A stretch of 64,000 nt of DNA, from contig JAITTY010000005.1 in NCBI GenBank assembly GCA_031286695.1, positions 310,001 to 374,000 on the forward strand. Direction: 5' to 3'. Shown here piece by piece: positions 61,032 through 64,000 of this stretch. The notes beneath the pieces are model-generated. The model was not told where the DNA came from, did no database searches, and saw nothing but the letters and a program-made list of their open reading frames with translations. The DNA is from Sphingobacterium sp. (GTDB lineage: Bacteria; Bacteroidota; Bacteroidia; Sphingobacteriales; Sphingobacteriaceae). The translations under genes and the position numbers were made by a program. Every line of letters begins with the position of its first letter. Positions within the stretch are counted from its first letter, which is position 1.

Positions 61032-63119
61032 CTATGAACTTTTACAACGGGCAAATGGATCGGCATAAAGTGTATAAGCCAGCCAAGTAGGGTTACCTTC
61101 TTCTTTAATAGCTAACCGCGCCTGACGAAACGCTTGACCAATAGTCATTCCGGTCGATAATAAACGATAAAATGAAATGGCAAATTTCATGGCACTTTCA
61201 TCATGAATCGACCAATATGCACCAATAAATGCGCTCGCATTATTATCTATAAATTGCTTTGGCCAACCATTCAACCCTGTAAGACCCATTCCGCCTTTCC
61301 CTGCTTGGCATGCATTAAAAAAAACAATGGGATTAGATTTTCCAAGATTTTTCAATCCAGTAATATCATATGCACTAATGGGCTCTTTGCTCTCCAAAAG
61401 AATCGAATAATGATCAACATTTGTGGTATTAGCATCTGTCCCATGCCCTGAAAAGTGCCAGGCACTAAATCCTCCTCTTTCGAAACTATCGACAACATCG
61501 CTATAATTAGCAGGTATTAAACTAAGTTTACCATCTCCTACGATTTTCTGAATTTCATTTTTTTCTTTTTCCACTAAAGCGAGTCCTGAATCCGAAGGAA
61601 AAATACCCGCCATATTTTCTAAGCTTAGCGTTGAAGTAGTAAATGGTGTACTTTGAATCCAACGTGCAACATCATATTTTTCGCAGAGGAAAAAGCTCTC
61701 ACTATTTTTCCCTTCTTGTTCAGAATACAGATAACACAGTTCCCATGGAATCCATGGTTCGTCAGAATTGATAACGACAGTACTTACCTCATCTTTGATC
61801 TCCCAAAATAAAGTTCTTAATGGTTCAGGAATTAGCGATTTGTAAAGATTTGCTCCTTTTGCTTCCATTCTTTTAACTGCAGCAAGGCGCTGCTCTTTTG
61901 AGTCCAAAGGAATACGATCTATACCGTTGAAAAAATCCAAGAAATAAGCTGCTGGATCTCGCTGCTGAAAATAAGGTGTTTCAAAAGTTTTATAACATAT
62001 ATCCAATTCTTCGTTTGGCGAGAAGAGTAAATATTTTAATTTGAATCTACCGTTTTCGAAACACTCGTTTATGAATAATGTTAGATCTGGGCTTGTTAGA
62101 GCTGAAGGAGATATTTTTCCGGAAGACACTTCGATATTAGAAACTATATCTGCATCCTCTTTGTCGATCAAAACGGAGTATACCTCACGAAAAATCGGCC
62201 GTCCGTCATGTAGCACCATTACACTAAATTTACCTTCACCTATAGTCTTCGAAAGAAATTTAAAAATGAATGGTTTATTAATATTTTCGGAATTAACTTT
62301 TAAAGATTGAAAGCTTATTCCTTCAATATCTAGCCCCGATATTGCGTTCACAAAAATATCAATCACCCAATCGTCAGCTAACATTACGTCGCCTATACCT
62401 CCGGGTGTTTCAACCTGATCTAAAATAAAAGCTACATCAAAAACAGCACCTAATAAAAGCTCACTTGGATATTCAATTTGAATGTCATAGGCTTTGATCT
62501 CAGGTTTGCTTTCAAACGGTATGTTATCAGCATCAGTAATTTTCTCTCTTATTTGTCCATAAATATTGTCTATTCTGGCGTTCCCACTTTTAAAACCACC
62601 ACCACCACCGAGACTATCAAAGAAAATCGTATCTTCTGTATCATATTTTCCCAATATTGAATCTAATCCCCCGTACTCGTCCTTTCTATATTTCCGCCAA
62701 ATATCTAAAATATGGTCTCGCTTCTGAAGATGATCATACTGAACGGGAACCCAGGTTTTGAGAAGAGATGTGATTTGTTCATCATTTAATCTAATCGCGT
62801 TATCTGGATTTTTTTTATCCTCGTTGAAGAAATCGTTAATAGATTGATCGGAAGGAATCCAAATTAACTCGATCATTTCCGCCGCAGCGTAATCAACAAA
62901 TTCGTTGACAGTGGCGTTGATTTTATCGCTATCCCATATTGTAAAGAGTTCTAAAATTTTCTCCGGATTGAAAAAAAATAGATGTCCAAGCTCATATTCT
63001 ATAATAGGAATATTAGCACTATCCATCAACAATTTATAAAAAGAGTTTGCTGATTCAGTTTCGTCTACTGTATAAAATTTATGAACAGTAAAAAAATCTT
63101 TAAGTTGATCCTGTTTCAT
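61032..63119 (-). CDS. CHAT-domain protease
   Basis: This 695-residue protein has an N-terminal alpha-helical region (1-180), a strand-rich middle (about 190-350) and a C-terminal CHAT (caspase-like) domain (about 400-690). The CHAT domain has His559 in FSAWHFSGHGTDANT and Cys604 in PIVFFNACQAGKGGMG. CHAT proteases in defence cleave a specific partner once a sensor is triggered. The partner here is probably the subtilase downstream, with the small proteins upstream as further components. The glycine loop SLGGGGGFKSG near residue 170 is a possible exposed linker or cleavage region. Confidence 0.88.
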   Translation of the reverse strand: MKQDQLKDFFTVHKFYTVDETESANSFYKLLMDSANIPIIEYELGHLFFFNPEKILELFTIWDSDKINATVNEFVDYAAAEMIELIWIPSDQSINDFFNEDKKNPDNAIRLNDEQITSLLKTWVPVQYDHLQKRDHILDIWRKYRKDEYGGLDSILGKYDTEDTIFFDSLGGGGGFKSGNARIDNIYGQIREKITDADNIPFESKPEIKAYDIQIEYPSELLLGAVFDVAFILDQVETPGGIGDVMLADDWVIDIFVNAISGLDIEGISFQSLKVNSENINKPFIFKFLSKTIGEGKFSVMVLHDGRPIFREVYSVLIDKEDADIVSNIEVSSGKISPSALTSPDLTLFINECFENGRFKLKYLLFSPNEELDICYKTFETPYFQQRDPAAYFLDFFNGIDRIPLDSKEQRLAAVKRMEAKGANLYKSLIPEPLRTLFWEIKDEVSTVVINSDEPWIPWELCYLYSEQEGKNSESFFLCEKYDVARWIQSTPFTTSTLSLENMAGIFPSDSGLALVEKEKNEIQKIVGDGKLSLIPANYSDVVDSFERGGFSAWHFSGHGTDANTTNVDHYSILLESKEPISAYDITGLKNLGKSNPIVFFNACQAGKGGMGLTGLNGWPKQFIDNNASAFIGAYWSIHDESAMKFAISFYRLLSTGMTIGQAFRQARLAIKEEGNPTWLAYTLYADPFARCKSS

Positions 63120-63258
63120 GGTTAATCTAAATGGCTACTATAAATATATTAAAATAACCTGTAAATCAATTCATTTAATATTTGGTTATATCAAACTTGA
63201 TCAAAGCACCACAAACTAATTTGTCAAGTTTATTTAAACAGAGTTTATGATCATTTTC

Positions 63259-63429
63259 TTAAAATACAGTTGCTTTAATACGAACAGAAGGTAAAGGCAG
63301 TAATAAATTTAAACCGCCTTTACTGGTTAAAATTACACTAATACTTTGTGATGCCTCCCGCGAGGTTTCTGTGTTGATTTCCAAAACAAACTCGCTTTCG
63401 CCACTCGATTTAAACTTTATTGTAGCCAT
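63259..63429 (-). CDS. Small beta-rich protein in the CHAT cluster
   Basis: A 56-codon frame, ATG at 63429, reads MATIKFKSSGESEFVLEINT and ends in LLPLPSVRIKATVF. It is strand-rich and basic. The gap to the coiled-coil gene is 20 bases and to the CHAT gene about 140 bases, all leftward. The size and clean start support a real gene. It could be the regulator or substrate of the protease pair. Confidence 0.55.
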   Translation of the reverse strand: MATIKFKSSGESEFVLEINTETSREASQSISVILTSKGGLNLLLPLPSVRIKATVF

Positions 63430-63449
63430 CTTTAAGTAATTTAAAGTAA

Positions 63450-63998
63450 TTATAAACCTATCATTTTATTTATAGCGTCCTGACGTTCATTGTCAAATTT
63501 CTGTATTGCCTCATCAAATTTGAGTAAGGCCAAATTCCGATTTGCGATTTGTGCATCAAGTTGAGTTTTCTGGCTGACATAGTCATTGTCGGTTTCAGGT
63601 ACTTTATTAGCTTTCAGATTGAACAGAGCATCTGACAATTTTTTAATTTCAACATCATAATTACCAGCAAATCTTATTCTTTCTTCCAAAAGCTGTGCTC
63701 GGTAACAATCAAACATCGCATTTGCAGGTTCCGCTAATTCCAGTTTCATTCTTTCCTTCATATTCCCCTGTTTTTCTGCTGCGTCTTCCTGTGCCGCCAA
63801 AGCAATCTTCTCCAGTTCTCCTGCTAACTCCCTACCTGCATCTTTTATAAACATAATTTTTATTGTAGGCAGATTAAAGATTATCTCTTTGGTTTTCATC
63901 ATGACTTCAGGGACACCAATAACAATTCGCTGCTCGTTGTTTGTAATCTCTGGAACTCCAAGTACAATCCGTGTCTCTCGGTTTTCCCATGTCGGCAC
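63450..63998 (-). CDS. Coiled-coil protein with N-terminal repeats, partial
   Basis: At least 182 residues are present and the gene probably continues past the window end. Three short repeats (RIVLGVPEI, RIVIGVPEV, EIIFNLPTI) open it and suggest more lie upstream. A long helical part rich in Glu, Lys and Ala follows (residues 50-180) and looks like a coiled coil. The GTG at 63998 is an in-frame start only by default. It heads the operon with the small protein, CHAT protease and subtilase, and may be the assembly or sensor part. Confidence 0.55.
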   Translation of the reverse strand: MPTWENRETRIVLGVPEITNNEQRIVIGVPEVMMKTKEIIFNLPTIKIMFIKDAGRELAGELEKIALAAQEDAAEKQGNMKERMKLELAEPANAMFDCYRAQLLEERIRFAGNYDVEIKKLSDALFNLKANKVPETDNDYVSQKTQLDAQIANRNLALLKFDEAIQKFDNERQDAINKMIGL

Positions 63999-64000
63999 AT

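Noticed and set aside
1..64000. CRISPR arrays, tRNA and rRNA genes
   Set aside because: No regularly spaced repeats and no cloverleaf-like or rRNA stretch was noticed on either strand; small tRNAs could escape reading by eye.

Overview
The window looks like chromosomal DNA of a Bacteroidota bacterium, most likely Sphingobacteriaceae (Sphingobacterium- or Pedobacter-like). The evidence is a SusC/SusD outer-membrane pair, a LytTR regulator with a LytS-type kinase, starts without Shine-Dalgarno sequences, TAnnTTTG-type -7 elements and small Bacteroidota-specific families. The genus is an inference. No rRNA, tRNA or CRISPR array was seen.

Layout. (1) 1-12.9 kb is ordinary genome: two Crp/Fnr-like regulators, a RidA protein, a two-component system behind a predicted acyltransferase, and a SusC-SusD-thioredoxin operon. 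(2) 13.9-43.3 kb is an AT-richer defence island. It opens with an XRE-headed operon: SRA-HNH endonuclease, Nudix hydrolase, an EF-Tu domain III-like protein, a tandem paralogue pair, an HNH protein, a HIT protein and two small membrane proteins, the second broken by an in-frame TAG. Then come a SIR2 protein, a 58-residue protein, a dGTPase, a convergent dCTP-deaminase-type protein, and a dense cluster of two TIR-type proteins, two caspase-like proteases, a SLOG protein and a further TIR-like protein. A large module follows: FtsK-like ATPase, TerB-C protein, BrxD-like ATPase, Lhr-like helicase, an unknown and a possible nuclease. Fragments of an IS256-type transposase and a tyrosine recombinase mark past mobility. 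(3) 43.3-46.5 kb and 56.2-59.3 kb are decaying regions with a three-copy ~0.5-0.6 kb repeat, broken genes and IS fragments. (4) 46.5-56.1 kb is a secretion locus (TolC, HlyD, C39-peptidase ABC exporter, glycosyltransferase) serving a large protein with a double-glycine leader, followed by two related lipoproteins (one frameshifted) that may be immunity proteins. (5) 59.4-64 kb holds a subtilisin-like protease, a CHAT protease, a 56-residue protein and a coiled-coil protein cut by the window end.

How they may work together (inference). The island stacks several abortive-infection ideas: modified-DNA cleavage, NAD+ consumption or signalling (SIR2, TIR), dNTP depletion (dGTPase, dCTP deaminase) and proteolytic suicide (caspases, CHAT-subtilase). 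The least familiar parts are the duplicated TIR-caspase cluster with its SLOG and beta-rich companions, the EF-Tu domain III-like protein inside a restriction operon, and the membrane-anchored FtsK/TerB-C/BrxD/Lhr module.
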